Positions 33,001 to 44,785 of a stretch of DNA of 64,000 nucleotides are shown here, piece after piece. A program made the translations under genes and the position numbers. A model generated the notes under the pieces. That model was not told the origin of the DNA and ran no database searches. It saw only the letters and a program-made list of their open reading frames with translations. The DNA comes from Rapana venosa (taxonomy: Eukaryota; Mollusca; Gastropoda; Neogastropoda; Muricidae). The DNA is taken from positions 7,380,456 to 7,444,455 of the forward strand of contig CM054162.1 of the NCBI GenBank assembly GCA_028751875.1, in the 5' to 3' direction. Within the stretch, counting starts at the first letter, position 1. The number at the start of each line of letters is the position of its first letter.

Positions 33001-33238
33001 ACAGATAACAGACAGAGAGCAACACACACACGCACACAGAAAAGAAAGAAGGTAAGAAAGAGACAAAGAGAGAAAGAAGACGGACAAAGAAGGAAGAGAG
33101 ACGGGGTAGGGGAGGGGATGGGGGGATCACGCAAAATTTGTTGAACTCATCATGTGTAAGTACATGGATGGTTGTTTGTGAGATAGATGCGTCAGTTTGC
33201 CCTATGCAGACATTTGAATGCGTGTGAATAAGTGTAAA

Positions 33239-33272
<34 letters not shown>

Positions 33273-34206
33273 TCCAACATTTAGCTTTTTTTTTTTCTTT
33301 TTATTATTTTGCTGCCTCATCTTCTACGAACCCCGTCTACAGTTCCCTAACGTCCCACGCCGCCTCATTCCAATCTCCCCGCCACAAACCACACCCAATT
33401 TGTTTATGTCTCCATCCTCAGGGTCGGAAGTCCACGGGAGCCCATCACTATCAAGGCCGCTCGTGGGGCACCACCAGAGTGGCCCTGCAACTGCTGCTAG
33501 GTTCACTTTGGTGTGTTCAGTGTGCCTGTTTTCTGAGCTAACATAACGCAGGACACCACCTACTTAAGTCCCCCTACTAACACGGTATTGCTCAGTCGCG
33601 AGGCCAGACTGAAGTGAGGTTGCCCACCCCAGGTGCAACCACAACCAACGTCCCTCCAACGAACCGTCCCCCGCGAACCTCCAACCCCAAAGTGCTTTGA
33701 CCACAACTCACCACAGGCACAGAAGTGTTATGGAAAACCGAACTGAGGCCCACCATGATACCAGAGAATTCGGAAACCAACCGAAAATCAGAGGCCAATT
33801 TTTTTTTTTTTAATGCATGATGATCATGACAATGAGATGACGAAATGATGCTTTCTGTGGAAGTGCTATCTTGAGCAGTTGTACTCTACATTACTATCAT
33901 AATATATCCCTGCGTCAACCGGGCCCGAGAAGGATACAGACACGCCTGCAGTGTGGCAGGTAATTTTAGCAACACTCTCAAAACTCGCATCCGTTAAGTG
34001 GTTGAAGCTCGACTGTGTGGTCCCAGTCTTCCACTGACCCAACAGCACACACACTCTGTAGGATCCGGCCGAGTCCCGAAAAAATCCCTATACTCTTATG
34101 GATACGAACCCGCGACCATTCCAGTCCGTAACCCCAAGGTCGCTAACCACAGCGCCCATGGCCGGCTGGATCCATCAATTTATCTAACTATCTAATCTAT
34201 CTATCG

Positions 34207-34468
34207 TAGGGACGGATCGCTTAGTGGTCGGAGCACTCGCTTTCCCCCCACCAAGTTAGCACGTCGCGCGTGACTAGTTGATGGGTGACCGTTTGCGCGC
34301 TCCCCCAGTTCACCCAGGTGTAAATAGGTACCTGCCCTCTTTAGGGTCAGGGAAGGTAAAGCAGCGAGGGAGAGGAGATGGGCGCCGCCCTCAATATGCT
34401 GGCCCTAGAGAATGAGGTCTCTGACGCTTCGCTCCCCTATGACATACAGGTTATGGGACACTTTACAT
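34207..34468 (+). mobile_element. Chimeric tRNA/5S SINE, copy B
   Basis: Duplicate of 17786-18056 with extra single-base deletions in the 5S-like part (e.g. ttagcacgtcgcgcg). Confidence 0.8.
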
Positions 34469-35444
34469 CTCTCTCTCCTCTCTCTCTCTCTCATCTCAAT
34501 CTACTCTCTCTCTCTCATCGCTCTCTCCCCCCCCCCCCCACCCCTCTCTCTCCTCTCTGACTCTGCACTAACCAATTTAAAAAAATTCATTTAATTTTGC
34601 ACTAAAAAAAATTCTTGGAGTAACTAAGAAAAACCCAATGATCTGTCTATGCAGAAACCTAATGGCTATCCATTATTGTGAATTCCATCGTGAATGTGTT
34701 TTTGTTAACTGAAAATCTCAAGCGTCGTGACCTGAAGAAAAAACAAAAGTAATCATATGTTATATAATTTAGATGAAAGGGGGAAAGAAATTGGTATCAA
34801 AACTGAGGTACAAATTAGTGAATTTGCTTATGTATGTTCAATCAAGGATATAGATATAAATCGTTATACAGTATGTGCACGTAGAATGATAGATTGTAGT
34901 GCAGAGTATCCAGTCATATACATGAGAGTGATCGTTTTAGTTTGTATAGGCAGTTTTAGTTTATTAGGTATAATTATGCCCTGGTTATATTTGTCAATGA
35001 ACATGGATAGACTCTTAAACATATTATGACAAAGTTAATTGGAGTGTCTGAATTGTTTGGCACCATCTTCGCTATAGACAACACTGTGTTACAGATTCTT
35101 CTTTGTCCATATGTAAGGGGTCAGTCGATAACGAAGTTCATTTGTATTATGTTGTCCCTATGTTAAATGATCTTAGAACTCAGTTTATACCGCAAAAATA
35201 GTGAGACTGTCCTTCCATGTTTAACTTTGTATACTTATGTCATCTACTAAGGAACGCATTAATAAGCGAACTAGCATTTATTTGTAATAAAGCTTCAAAA
35301 TTAAAATACTATCTGTATTTGAGTATTATTCTTATGTTCATAAAATTTTCTTATCCAACATGTTTGGAATGTTCATTATAATAACGCAAAAACCCCCTTC
35401 AATGATGGGCCAAGCCTACTAATGATAAAACTTTTCGCATACGC

Positions 35445-35492
<48 letters not shown>

Positions 35493-35765
35493 ATATAACT
35501 GCTGAGTCTCCTTGAAAGACTCCACTTCGCCCCCCACCCACCCACATTCACCAAGGCAAGCCACTAGGCACACACCAACCTTCCAAATTTTCCTCTTTTT
35601 CCGTCTTTTCCTATATTACTCTTGCATTTATATCAATGACAATGACAAATTCTTGTCTTTTATTTAGAGGATAATGAATGAGCACCCATGTGCTTCTTTA
35701 TATCTAGTCCCTGCACATAGGAATACATCATATATCAAACGAACTAAGGCATCCACAAAATAACA

Positions 35766-36320
35766 TGACCCAGAACCTTCCAGTGGCTAGTAGGAGGGGC
35801 CCTGGCACTGTATATATACAAGGGGATGTTATCACACTGGAGGGAGGAGAGTCTGAGAGAGAGATGACAGATGGAGAGGAGAAGGGCGTGGGAAACGGAC
35901 GGACAGATGGAGGGGAGGAGAGGCCAAGAGAGTGAGAGGGACAGTCAGTCAGTCCGGAGAGTTCAAGGAAGAAAGATGGGATAGAAGGAGAGTAGGAAAG
36001 GCCGAGAGCCAAGGGGAGGCAAGCGGAGATTGCCTGAAGAAGGGGAGAGAACTGAAGGAATAGAAGGAGAGCTATGGTTATGAGGACTGTAGAAGTCATT
36101 TTAACTGATTGAGCTCTTATGTAGTGAGTGTAGTCACAGAATTTTGGCTGTTGATCCAAGTAATTGTGAAAAGGATTTTTCCTGTTTTGTTTTGGAACTT
36201 TTGTATTGGAAATGAATAATGTTTTGAATTGGTTTAGTAGAATAAAAGAGATCCAACTTGATTCCTGAGTCAACTTGTGCTCTGTTTGGATGTGATTCAC
36301 GAGAGATAGGAGAAACCAAC
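35766..36320 (+). mobile_element. Possible LTR of an LTR retrotransposon
   Basis: The segment starts with TG (tgacccagaacc) exactly where copy B diverges from A. It has a TATA-like tatatata at 35811-35818, a long transcribed-looking stretch, an AATAAA at 36241-36246 and a TG/T-rich region after it. I could not identify the 3' CA terminus, a target-site duplication or a primer-binding site. It could instead be an unrelated promoter-like or 3'-terminal sequence. Confidence 0.3.
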
Positions 36321-37198
36321 TTTTAGCATTTCAGTCAGCGTTCTACGTCCACTGGAGTGTTTTCAAATAAAGAGTTAGTTCTTCAAAGAACCACTGACAG
36401 AAGTTCAGGCAGGCTGTGGGTGTGAGGCAAAGGAGTTGATTTTAAAGATCCAATGAGATTTGAGATGAGAGAAAAAAGAGATTTTATGGATGTAGCACAG
36501 AGAACTTGGGAAGAGTAGTAGTCTGTCTTTGCTAAATGGATTAAGAGTTTGACTTTGTTTATTTGTTTTCGGAAAAGCTGTTTGTTGATTTCGGTTTTTG
36601 ACTTCCGCCACTGCCGTTCTAGTTGCCGGCGTTTGCGTCGCCATCAAGATTACCAACATAACAAAAACTACGTCATGATGATGATGATCATCATCATTAT
36701 CAGCAGCAGCAGCAGCAGGATCACTATCATCATGAGAAGGAGGACGATAAGAAAAATTATTTACGCTTAGGTCTTTGTCTTCTCCTTATGAGTTCACAAT
36801 CCCTCGTGTCTGTTTTACAACTTAGAACTATAAGGAAAATGATAACTATAAGTCGACTATGGATCTGTTCCGAATTTCTCTAGGTCTACAGAAAATAATA
36901 CTAATTTCCGAATGAATATTAACGTATTGATATTTCAAACTGTGCGTCACTTTATTGTTAAATCATATCGTTTTCAAATATGTAACTTTCGTGTTTTGAC
37001 CAACGAGTTGTGTCTTATGTTTCCATATATGCTGTGACACTGTAGGCATGGGGTGATTCCATTATGGATACATATCCTATCTTTCTCCAGCTCAGGGAAA
37101 GTTTGTGTTTTACTTCTTTTAGTTTTTTTAATCTTCACTGATGTCTCTGCTTCGTCGTCGTTGTGGTCCAGCGTTCAGACAGCAACTTTTGTCTGTCA

Positions 37199-37518
37199 TA
37201 TGGGCAAAAAGGGGACGGGATAGCTCAGTGGTCGGAGCACTCGCTTTTCCCCAGCCAAGTTAAGCAGCCTCGAGCGTGGTTACCAGTTGGATGGGATACC
37301 GTTTGCGCGCCTTGGCTTCAGTACAGTTCCCCCATTTCACCCAGCTGTAAATGGGTACCTGCCCTCTTTCGGGTCAGGGAAGGTAAAGCAGCGAGGGAGA
37401 GGAGATGGGCGCCGCCCTCAATATGCTGGCCCTAGAGAAGTGAGGTCTCTGACGCCTCGCTCCCCTACGACCTTATAGGTTGTGGGACTCCTTTACCTTT
37501 ACCTCCTATGGGCAAAAA
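37199..37518 (+). mobile_element. Chimeric tRNA/5S SINE with target-site duplication
   Basis: The element proper is 37211-37506, flanked by perfect 12-nt repeats tatgggcaaaaa at 37199-37210 and 37507-37518. It has the tRNA-like head gatagctcagtggtcggagc, the 5S-like aagttaagcagc and ggttaccagttggatggg, and the full middle gcgccttggcttcagtacag. The target-site duplication shows it moved as a unit by LINE machinery, so the tRNA/5S fusion is part of the mobile element. Confidence 0.9.
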
Positions 37519-38029
37519 ATGGGTTGTTCTTCCGTTAAACGCCTGGCAAGTCATCCCAGCGCTTTCGACTTTGGCGTGGGAGAAAATTATCTTTTAAGTC
37601 TTTCTGGGGGGGAGGGGGGTGTTGGGTAAGGCCAAGAGAATGGACTAAGAAGGCAGAAAATAAACAAGAAGGGGATGACAGGTAAAAATAAAAATAAAAA
37701 GGAACAAGGCAGAAACGAAGAGAAGGATAGAAATGGGGGAATTTCTAGCCCTGAATTTCCAGAAGATGGGGATGCTTTTTTATAGTGACAGAACCCCGGC
37801 ATCCCCTCGGAGGAAACTGCTGTGTCTCTTTTAAACGATTTCTTATGTACCCTTTGTATGCGTCTATTTTTGTTCTGATCTTTTTGGTGGGGTTTTTTTT
37901 TCTTTCTTTTTTTCTTTTACGTATTCATTTTGGAATAGTTTTCACGCATCTGTAGGCCCTCATTGTTTTGCTTGCCTTGTCTTCTTCCGATGTGTGTTTG
38001 CTAAATTCTTAAATCAATTAAAAATTTGG

Positions 38030-38164
38030 ATCAGCGGTCTAGAGGTAATGCATTTACCGAGAAAGCAAAAAGTCTGGGCCGGAAGTGTGCGGTGGTTTGA
38101 TCCCCGTTCGGACCCGAAACTTTTACCCCTATCCATTAGACCATAAGTGTTCGTCTGGGTGCTA

Positions 38165-38195
<31 letters not shown>

Positions 38196-38457
38196 CGTGT
38201 GTTGCACATAATTATTTAGCGCACGTAAGAGAACCCACGAAAACAAAAGAGTTGTCCCTGGCCAAATTTTGTAGAAAAAAGTCGTTCTGATAGGAAAACA
38301 ACAGTTGCAGACAGAGAAAGAGAAGAAAAAATAATAGGTGGCGCTGCTCTTGTGGCGACGCGCTCTCCCCCGGGTAGAGGAGCCCGGATTTCACGCAGAG
38401 AAATCTGCCGTGACTTAAAGTGATATACAAATCAGTTATAGCTTTCGTCTGGAACAT
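38030..38457 (+). mobile_element. tRNA-derived SINE
   Basis: Head: A box-like gatcagcggtctagaggtaa and B box ggtttgatccc (about 38094-38104). A central block follows (gctagtctttcggatgagac, aataaaccgaggtcccgtgt), then gagaacccacgaaaac, gttgtccctggc, ggtggcgctgctcttgtggc and a tail gatatacaaatc. The central block is shared with the family at 12720-13140 and 6290-6600, so the two have a common domain with different 3' ends. Confidence 0.8.
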
Positions 38458-38737
38458 GGTAGCAGCAAAACTTGGTAAAGGCGATTAGTTGGTTTGTCAT
38501 ACTTGGAATGGTATTAAACGAATATTTTGTTCTATATGAACACATGGCTAATAGTTGCTAAAGTACTAGATCTATTTAGTTTTCATGTTTTCTTTGTGTT
38601 AGGGTACGTTATAAGCTGTTTGCTTGTTGTTGTTGCTCTTACCGTCATCAATATGTATGTAATGAATATTTTTCTTTCTTTCTGAATAAACATTATTTAA
38701 ACCAATTAATCTCCACACAAAAAGGTGTGTGTAGGGG

Positions 38738-38905
38738 GGGGGGGGGGGGGGGGTAATGTCAGTTCATCTTGTACATATGGACAAAAAAGCAGTCTTGTTG
38801 CTGCTGCTACTGCCTAATGCTGCTGCTGTTGCTTTTTTTTGTTGTCTTCTTTTGTTTTTGGTCCGCTAGTTTTGGGCTTTGATGGGTGGGGGGGGGGGGG
38901 GGGAG
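38738..38905 (+). repeat. Poly-G runs and CTG-rich tract
   Basis: Poly-G at about 38737-38753 and 38887-38903 with (ctg)-type triplets in between. Confidence 0.9.
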
Positions 38906-39170
38906 GGGTATCGGTAGGAGGTTTTGTGAGTAGGGGTGTTTTTTGTTTAGTTGGGGCTTTTTTGGTTTGGGTTTGGTTTGTTTGTTGTGGTTGTTATTGT
39001 TGCTTTTGTGTTTAATGGGGTCTGTTTTGCTATTGTTATTGTTATTGTTGTGTTTTTATGGGGTCTGTTATTTGTGTGTCTCATTTTTCAAAAGAGCCAT
39101 TTTGACCTAAATCGTAACCTACATACTAATTCACTCATAACATTCGAACCACACACAAAAACACAAGAAG

Positions 39171-39176
<6 letters not shown>

Positions 39177-39257
<81 letters not shown>
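39177..39257 (+). repeat. CT microsatellite
   Basis: About 80 nt of uninterrupted (ct)n. The mirror (ga)n is at 42961-43041 in the right arm. Confidence 0.98.
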
Positions 39258-39258
<1 letters not shown>

Positions 39259-39460
39259 GTGAGGGGTTTAAAGGCACTGCACTAAATTTGCCAAGCTGTC
39301 TCTTTCGGGTAAGTTGAACCTGGCGGAGCCCATTTCTCTCCAGGTACAGGGTGCATGCTTGGTATATTCATGTTTCCGTCACCCATGGAGCGCTGACATG
39401 AAGAACAATAACTTAAACGTGCATCTTTGAACTTCTGCAAGTGTACATACACATGGGCAG

Positions 39461-39753
39461 ACGGGACAGCTCAGTGGTCAGAGCACTCGCTTTCCCCCAG
39501 CCAAGGTTAATTAAGCAGCATCGAGCGTGGTTACCACTTGGATGAGGGACCGTTTGCGCGCCTTGGTTTCAGTACAGTCCCCCTAGTTCACCCAGCTGTA
39601 AATGGGTACCTGCCCTCTTTAGGGTCCAGGAAGGTAAAGCAGCGAGGGAGAGGAGATGGGCGCCGCCCTTAATATGCTGGCCCTAGAGAAGTGAGGTCTC
39701 TGACGCCTCGCTTCCCTACGATCTGATAGGTTATGGGACACCTTTACCTTTAG
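39461..39753 (+). mobile_element. Chimeric tRNA/5S SINE
   Basis: Full-length copy with ggacagctcagtggtcagag, ttaagcagcatcgagcgtgg, cttggatgagggaccg and the common body and tail. It has a small taa insertion before the 5S-like part. Confidence 0.85.
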
Positions 39754-39913
39754 CCTACATGCACAAAGGAAATAGAGACACTGGCAGGTCTGCGCTTTCA
39801 TTTAACCAGAATATCGTAAACGTCCCCTTCATTCATTCATCGCACATGTCAATGCAGAGATTTTCCCCTGGAGTTGATTTCAGTGCAGACCACTCTCCCC
39901 AAAAGTCCTTCGG

Positions 39914-40413
39914 NNNNNNNNNNNNNNNNNNNNNNNNNNNNNNNNNNNNNNNNNNNNNNNNNNNNNNNNNNNNNNNNNNNNNNNNNNNNNNNNNNNNNNN
40001 NNNNNNNNNNNNNNNNNNNNNNNNNNNNNNNNNNNNNNNNNNNNNNNNNNNNNNNNNNNNNNNNNNNNNNNNNNNNNNNNNNNNNNNNNNNNNNNNNNNN
40101 NNNNNNNNNNNNNNNNNNNNNNNNNNNNNNNNNNNNNNNNNNNNNNNNNNNNNNNNNNNNNNNNNNNNNNNNNNNNNNNNNNNNNNNNNNNNNNNNNNNN
40201 NNNNNNNNNNNNNNNNNNNNNNNNNNNNNNNNNNNNNNNNNNNNNNNNNNNNNNNNNNNNNNNNNNNNNNNNNNNNNNNNNNNNNNNNNNNNNNNNNNNN
40301 NNNNNNNNNNNNNNNNNNNNNNNNNNNNNNNNNNNNNNNNNNNNNNNNNNNNNNNNNNNNNNNNNNNNNNNNNNNNNNNNNNNNNNNNNNNNNNNNNNNN
40401 NNNNNNNNNNNNN
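39914..40413. other. Assembly gap (500 N)
   Basis: Exactly 500 N. The left flank breaks off in sequence whose reverse complement continues at 42100-42350 as a SINE, so the gap hides at least the rest of that SINE copy. Confidence 1.
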
Positions 40414-40706
40414 GTGTGATCTGCCCAAACCGTTTTTTTTCTAAAACAATTAAAATTTTTTTTTTTATTTATTGTCCAAAAAAGCTGATATTTAGAAAGA
40501 CCGGCAGGCATTACGACGGATAAGTATTTTCATACGGGAAAAAAAGTGTTAGCCTACCTAACATTCAATAAAAATAAGCAGTCTTCCTAGTGTAACTATT
40601 TGCTCATCAGAATGTCATCAGAAAACGGGGGAAAACCTTTATTTGGGCGAGGGTTTTATGCATCCCGGGGATCCCTGAGATCATGGGTTCAAAACTCTGC
40701 CCCCAA
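40414..40706. other. Short unique segment between gap and satellite
   Basis: Nothing coding. The stretch ctgagatcatgggttcaaaa (about 40673-40692) has a B box-like ggttcaaaactc and leads into the pentanucleotide array; it may be a truncated tRNA-like SINE whose tail expanded. Confidence 0.35.
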
Positions 40707-41920
40707 AAAATACCATACCTACCATACCCTACCAACCATACCATACCCTCCCCATACCAAACCCCCAAATACCCTACCATACCAACATACCCAAAACCCA
40801 AACCCCACCATACCCCAACCCTACCAAAACCCCTACCACACCAAAACCATACCCTCCCACCATACCACCCTACCATACCATACCAACCATCCCACCTACC
40901 ATACCTAACAAAACCATACCATACCCTATATATCATACCTACCCTACCTTTCCTATATACCATCCCTACCCTACCCAAACCCAAAATCCTTTCATACCAT
41001 ACATACCATACCAACCATACCATACCACCAGCCATCCATACCATACCATAAAACCCAACCATCCAAAAACCATCCTCAAAACCATACCATGCCCTCCATA
41101 ACCCTACCCTACCATCCTCCAACCACACAACCATTATCATACCTTCCCTAACCTACCAACCATACCATACCATACCTACCAAACCAAACCCTACCTGCCA
41201 TACCTACCTCCATACCCCAAACCATACCATCCAAACCATACCAGGCCCTACCATACCCTGCCATAAAAAAAAAAAAATGCCAGCCCCGCCACGCCACGCC
41301 CGCCCAGCAACCTGCCACCCCGCCAGCCAACCCTACCATGCCATCACCATCCCATACCATACCATACCATACCACACCTACCCTACCATACCTTTCCCTT
41401 TCCATACCATACCATACATACCAACCATACCATACCATACCTACCAATACCATACCAAACCATCCAACCATACCAACCATACCATAACCCTACCACACCA
41501 CCCTACCATACCATACCAACCAATCATCCATACCATACCATACCCTCCATACCATACCATACCATCCATACCATACCATACCATACCATACAATACCAAA
41601 CCACACCATTTCCATACCATACCCCACCCTAAACCCTACCACACCATACCCTACCCTACCCTACCATACCTACCATACCATACCATACCATACCATACCA
41701 TACCACACCATACCCTACCCTACCATACCATACCATACCATGCCATGCCACACCATACCATACCATGCCATGCCATACCATACCACACCACACCAGCCAT
41801 GCCATGCCATACCATACCATACCATACTATACCATACCCTACCCTACCCTACCGTACCGTACCGCCGCATCATACCATACCATACGGTACAATATCATCC
41901 CATGCCATACTATAGCCCTA
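40707..41920 (+). repeat. CCATA-type pentanucleotide satellite, ~1.2 kb
   Basis: Variants of ccata (with cccta, ccaaa and ccaac) fill this stretch. Between about 41560 and 41850 the array is nearly perfect (ccata)n. The plus strand is almost free of G. Long open frames across it (His-Thr-Ile-Pro-Tyr repeats) are artefacts of a pentamer repeat. Confidence 0.95.
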
Positions 41921-42046
41921 TCAACCACGAAGCCATATCAGAGCTGTTACCTCATTCAGTTTTCCACGGCTCCAGTAACTTTCACTTCAAGTTGAAAACC
42001 ATCACCTCCTAATATACCTTCGATTATCTAACACCGTCCATCTGAA

Positions 42047-42047
<1 letters not shown>

Positions 42048-42076
<29 letters not shown>
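42048..42076 (+). repeat. Poly-C run
   Basis: About 28 consecutive C. Confidence 0.95.
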
Positions 42077-42077
<1 letters not shown>

Positions 42078-42099
42078 TAAATGACAAATACCCAAATCT

Positions 42100-42425
42100 T
42101 TTTCTTTTCCTTAAGGCTAATAAAAAAGCGCCCCCCCTTTAAAAAAAAAAAAACCTTTTTTTAATCGAAGAAAATGAAATAACATTTTGTCTTTTTTTAC
42201 ATCCAGTCCCCGTATGTATGCGGTTTTTTCATTCTGTCTCTGTTCCCACCGGCACACAATGCCTACTCTTACGAAAGGCGGAACAGGGTTTTAAAGTGGG
42301 GCGCAAGATGTTCTGGTGCGTTCGCACGCGGGGGGCCCCGTCTCATCCGAAGACTTTTGGGAGATGGTCTGACGAAATCACCCAGGGGGAAAACCCCTGC
42401 ATTGGCATGTGCGATAATGAATGAA
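42100..42425 (-). mobile_element. SINE copy (family of 6290-6600)
   Basis: It shares ttcccaccggcacacaatg, ttacgaaaggcggaacag and gtctcatccgaag with 6470-6595. It lies at the inner edge of the right arm. Confidence 0.65.
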
Positions 42426-42489
42426 GGGACGTTTACGAATTCTGGTTAAATGAAAGGCAGACCGCCCTGCTCTATTTCCTTTGTGCTGT

Positions 42490-42769
42490 AGGCAAAAGGG
42501 AAAGGTGTCCCCTAACCTATCAGATGTAGGGAAGCGAGGGGTCAGAGACCTCACTTCCTAGGGGCCGCATTTAAGGGCGGCGCCCTCTCCTCCCCTCCCT
42601 TTTCCTTCCTTTACCCCAAAGAGGGGAGGGGACCCATTTACGCGGGTGAACGGGGGGGTGTACGAAGCCGAGCGCGCAAACGGCCCCCCCCAAGTGGTAA
42701 CCACGCTCGATGCTGCTTAAATTTAAACCTTGGCGGGGGAAAGCAGTCTCGACCCCTGAGCTTCCCCTC
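42490..42769 (-). mobile_element. Chimeric tRNA/5S SINE, inverted and degraded
   Basis: Mirror of 39461-39753 with many C/G-run expansions. Confidence 0.75.
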
Positions 42770-42957
42770 TGCCATGTGTATGTAAATTCAGAAGTTCAAG
42801 ATGCCGTTAAAGGTTTTGTTCTTCATGTCAGCGCTCCAGGGTGCGGAAACATGAACATACCAACATGCACCCGTACCTGGAGAGAAATGGGCCCCGCCGG
42901 GTTCAACTTCCCGAAAGAAGTTTGGAAAATTTGTGCAGTGCCTTTAAACCCCCTCAC

Positions 42958-42960
<3 letters not shown>

Positions 42961-43041
<81 letters not shown>
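42961..43041 (+). repeat. GA microsatellite (mirror of 39177-39257)
   Basis: Near-perfect (ga)n with one extra G. Confidence 0.97.
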
Positions 43042-43046
<5 letters not shown>

Positions 43047-43139
43047 CTTCTTGGTTTTTGGTGTGGTTCAATGGTATGATAAATTTATATGTGGGTTTAA
43101 TTTAGGTAAAAATGGTCTTTTGAAAAAATGGCACACAAA

Positions 43140-43480
43140 TAACAGACCCCTAAAAAAACAACAAACAAAAAAAAACAAAACAGACCCCCTTAAACAAAAG
43201 CAACAAAACAACAACACAACAAAAAACCAAAACCCAAAACCAAAAAAACCCAACTAAACAAAACACCCCTAAAAAAAAACCCCAAAAACCCCCCCCCCCC
43301 CCCCCCCCCCCCCAAACCCCAAAATACACCCAAAAAAAAAAAAAAAAAAAAAAAGCAAAAAGCAGCAGCAAGGAGTGCCCAGCAACAAGACTGCTTTTTG
43401 TCCATTTTGTACAAGAAACTGACTTTTCCCCCCCCCCCCCCCCCCCCCCCACACACACACCCAAAAACCTTTTTTTTTAG
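43140..43480 (+). repeat. A/C-rich low-complexity tract with long homopolymers
   Basis: Mirror of the T/G-rich 38740-39100. Runs of C and A here exceed those in the left arm. Confidence 0.85.
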
Positions 43481-44785
43481 ATTAATTGGTTTAAAAAATG
43501 TTTATTCAGAAAAAAAAAAATTATTCAACAAAATTTAAGGGAAGAGCAACAACAAAAAAAAACAGCTTATAACGTACCCAAAACAAGAGAAAACTTTAAA
43601 ACTAAATAGATCTATCTTTAGCAACATTAGCCATGTGTTCTAAAAAACAAATATTTTTTTGTTTAATACCATTTCCCTATCCAAAACCAATTCGCCATAC
43701 CCCCGTCTTTCTGCTACCCGTTAGACGAAAGCAAACTGTTTGTTTAAATTTAATTCCCCCCCCCCCCCCCAAAAACCCCCCAAAACCCCTTTAAAGGGGG
43801 TGAAAACAGGATTTTTTTTTTTCCCTTTTCTGTCTCAATGTTGCCTAAGAACACCAAAAAATTTTGAAAAACTTTTTTTGGTTTTTTTTTTTTAAACTGG
43901 AAAATTTATTGAACAAAAAATGGGTTTTTTCCATCCAAAAAAAACCCCCAACGCCCCAAAGCAAATTTGGAAAGGGGATAAAATTTGGGGTAAATTTTAA
44001 ACCCCCAATTCCCCCCGGGGGGCCGGGGGTTTTGGGGGGAGACCTTTTCCCCCCAGAAAGAAGCGCCAATTTCCTTTGGGGGGCCCGTTTTCGCGCCTTT
44101 TTCATTTTTTTAAACCCCCCCTTTTTTCCTTTTTTGGTTAAAAACGGGAAAAAGGGGCCCCCTCTTTTTGGGGCCAAAAGGGAAAAGGCCCCCCCGCCCC
44201 CACCCCTTATGGTTATGGGAAATTTCCATTTCCCCGGCCCTTAAATTTTTTTTCTGGAAATGCGTTACCTCTAGACGCCGATCTAATTTTTAAAAATTTA
44301 TTTTAAAAATTTAGCAACACACATCAGCAGAAGACAAGGCAAGCAAAACCCTGGGGGGTACAGATGCTGAAAACTATTCCAAATAATATAAAAAAAAAAA
44401 AGAAAAAAAAACCCCCCCCCCAAAAAGATCAGAACAAAAATGACGCATACAAGGTACATAAGAAATCGTTTAAAGAACACAGCAGTTTCGGGTTGCCGGG
44501 GTTCTGTCACTATAAAAAAGCATCCCCATCTTCTGGAAATTTAGGGCTAGAAATTCCCCCATTTCTATCCTTCTCTTCGTTTCTGCCTTGTTCCTTTTTT
44601 TTTAACCTGTCATCCCCCTTCTTGTTTAGTTTTCTGCCTTCTTAGTCCATTCTCTTGGCCTTACCCAACACCCCCCCCCCCCCCCCCAAGACTTAAAAGA
44701 TAATTTTCTCCCACGCCAAAGTCGAAAGCGCTGGGGATGACTTGCCAGGCGTTTAACGGAAGAACAACGCATTTTTTGCCCATAG

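Larger units (their letters stand above)
20386..35763. repeat. Copy B of the ~15.4-kb duplicated segment
   Basis: Direct repeat of 4002-19353 containing the same exons, SINEs, LINE fragment, 100-bp array and microsatellites. It departs from A after gcatccaca at about 35757, where A continues gaaataactatg and B continues aaataacatgaccc. Confidence 0.9.
36400..39913. repeat. Left arm of a ~3.5-kb inverted repeat flanking the N gap
   Basis: The reverse complement of this arm appears at about 42080-45860. Matching landmarks include 36610-36650 with 45615-45660, 37140-37200 with 45080-45150, the SINE 37211-37506 with 44786-45079, and 39780-39913 with 42340-42480. The left arm is clean; the right arm is full of homopolymer expansions. 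Confidence 0.85.

Noticed and set aside
39759..40523. Open frames spanning the N gap
   Set aside because: They are open only because N is translated as X.
41277..41915. 212-codon frame of His-Thr-Ile-Pro-Tyr repeats
   Set aside because: It is a translation of the CCATA satellite; a pentamer repeat without stops stays open by arithmetic.
40707..41920. Telomere or CRISPR-like array
   Set aside because: The unit is 5 bp without spacers, and does not match TTAGGG or TTAGG telomeres; the DNA is eukaryotic.
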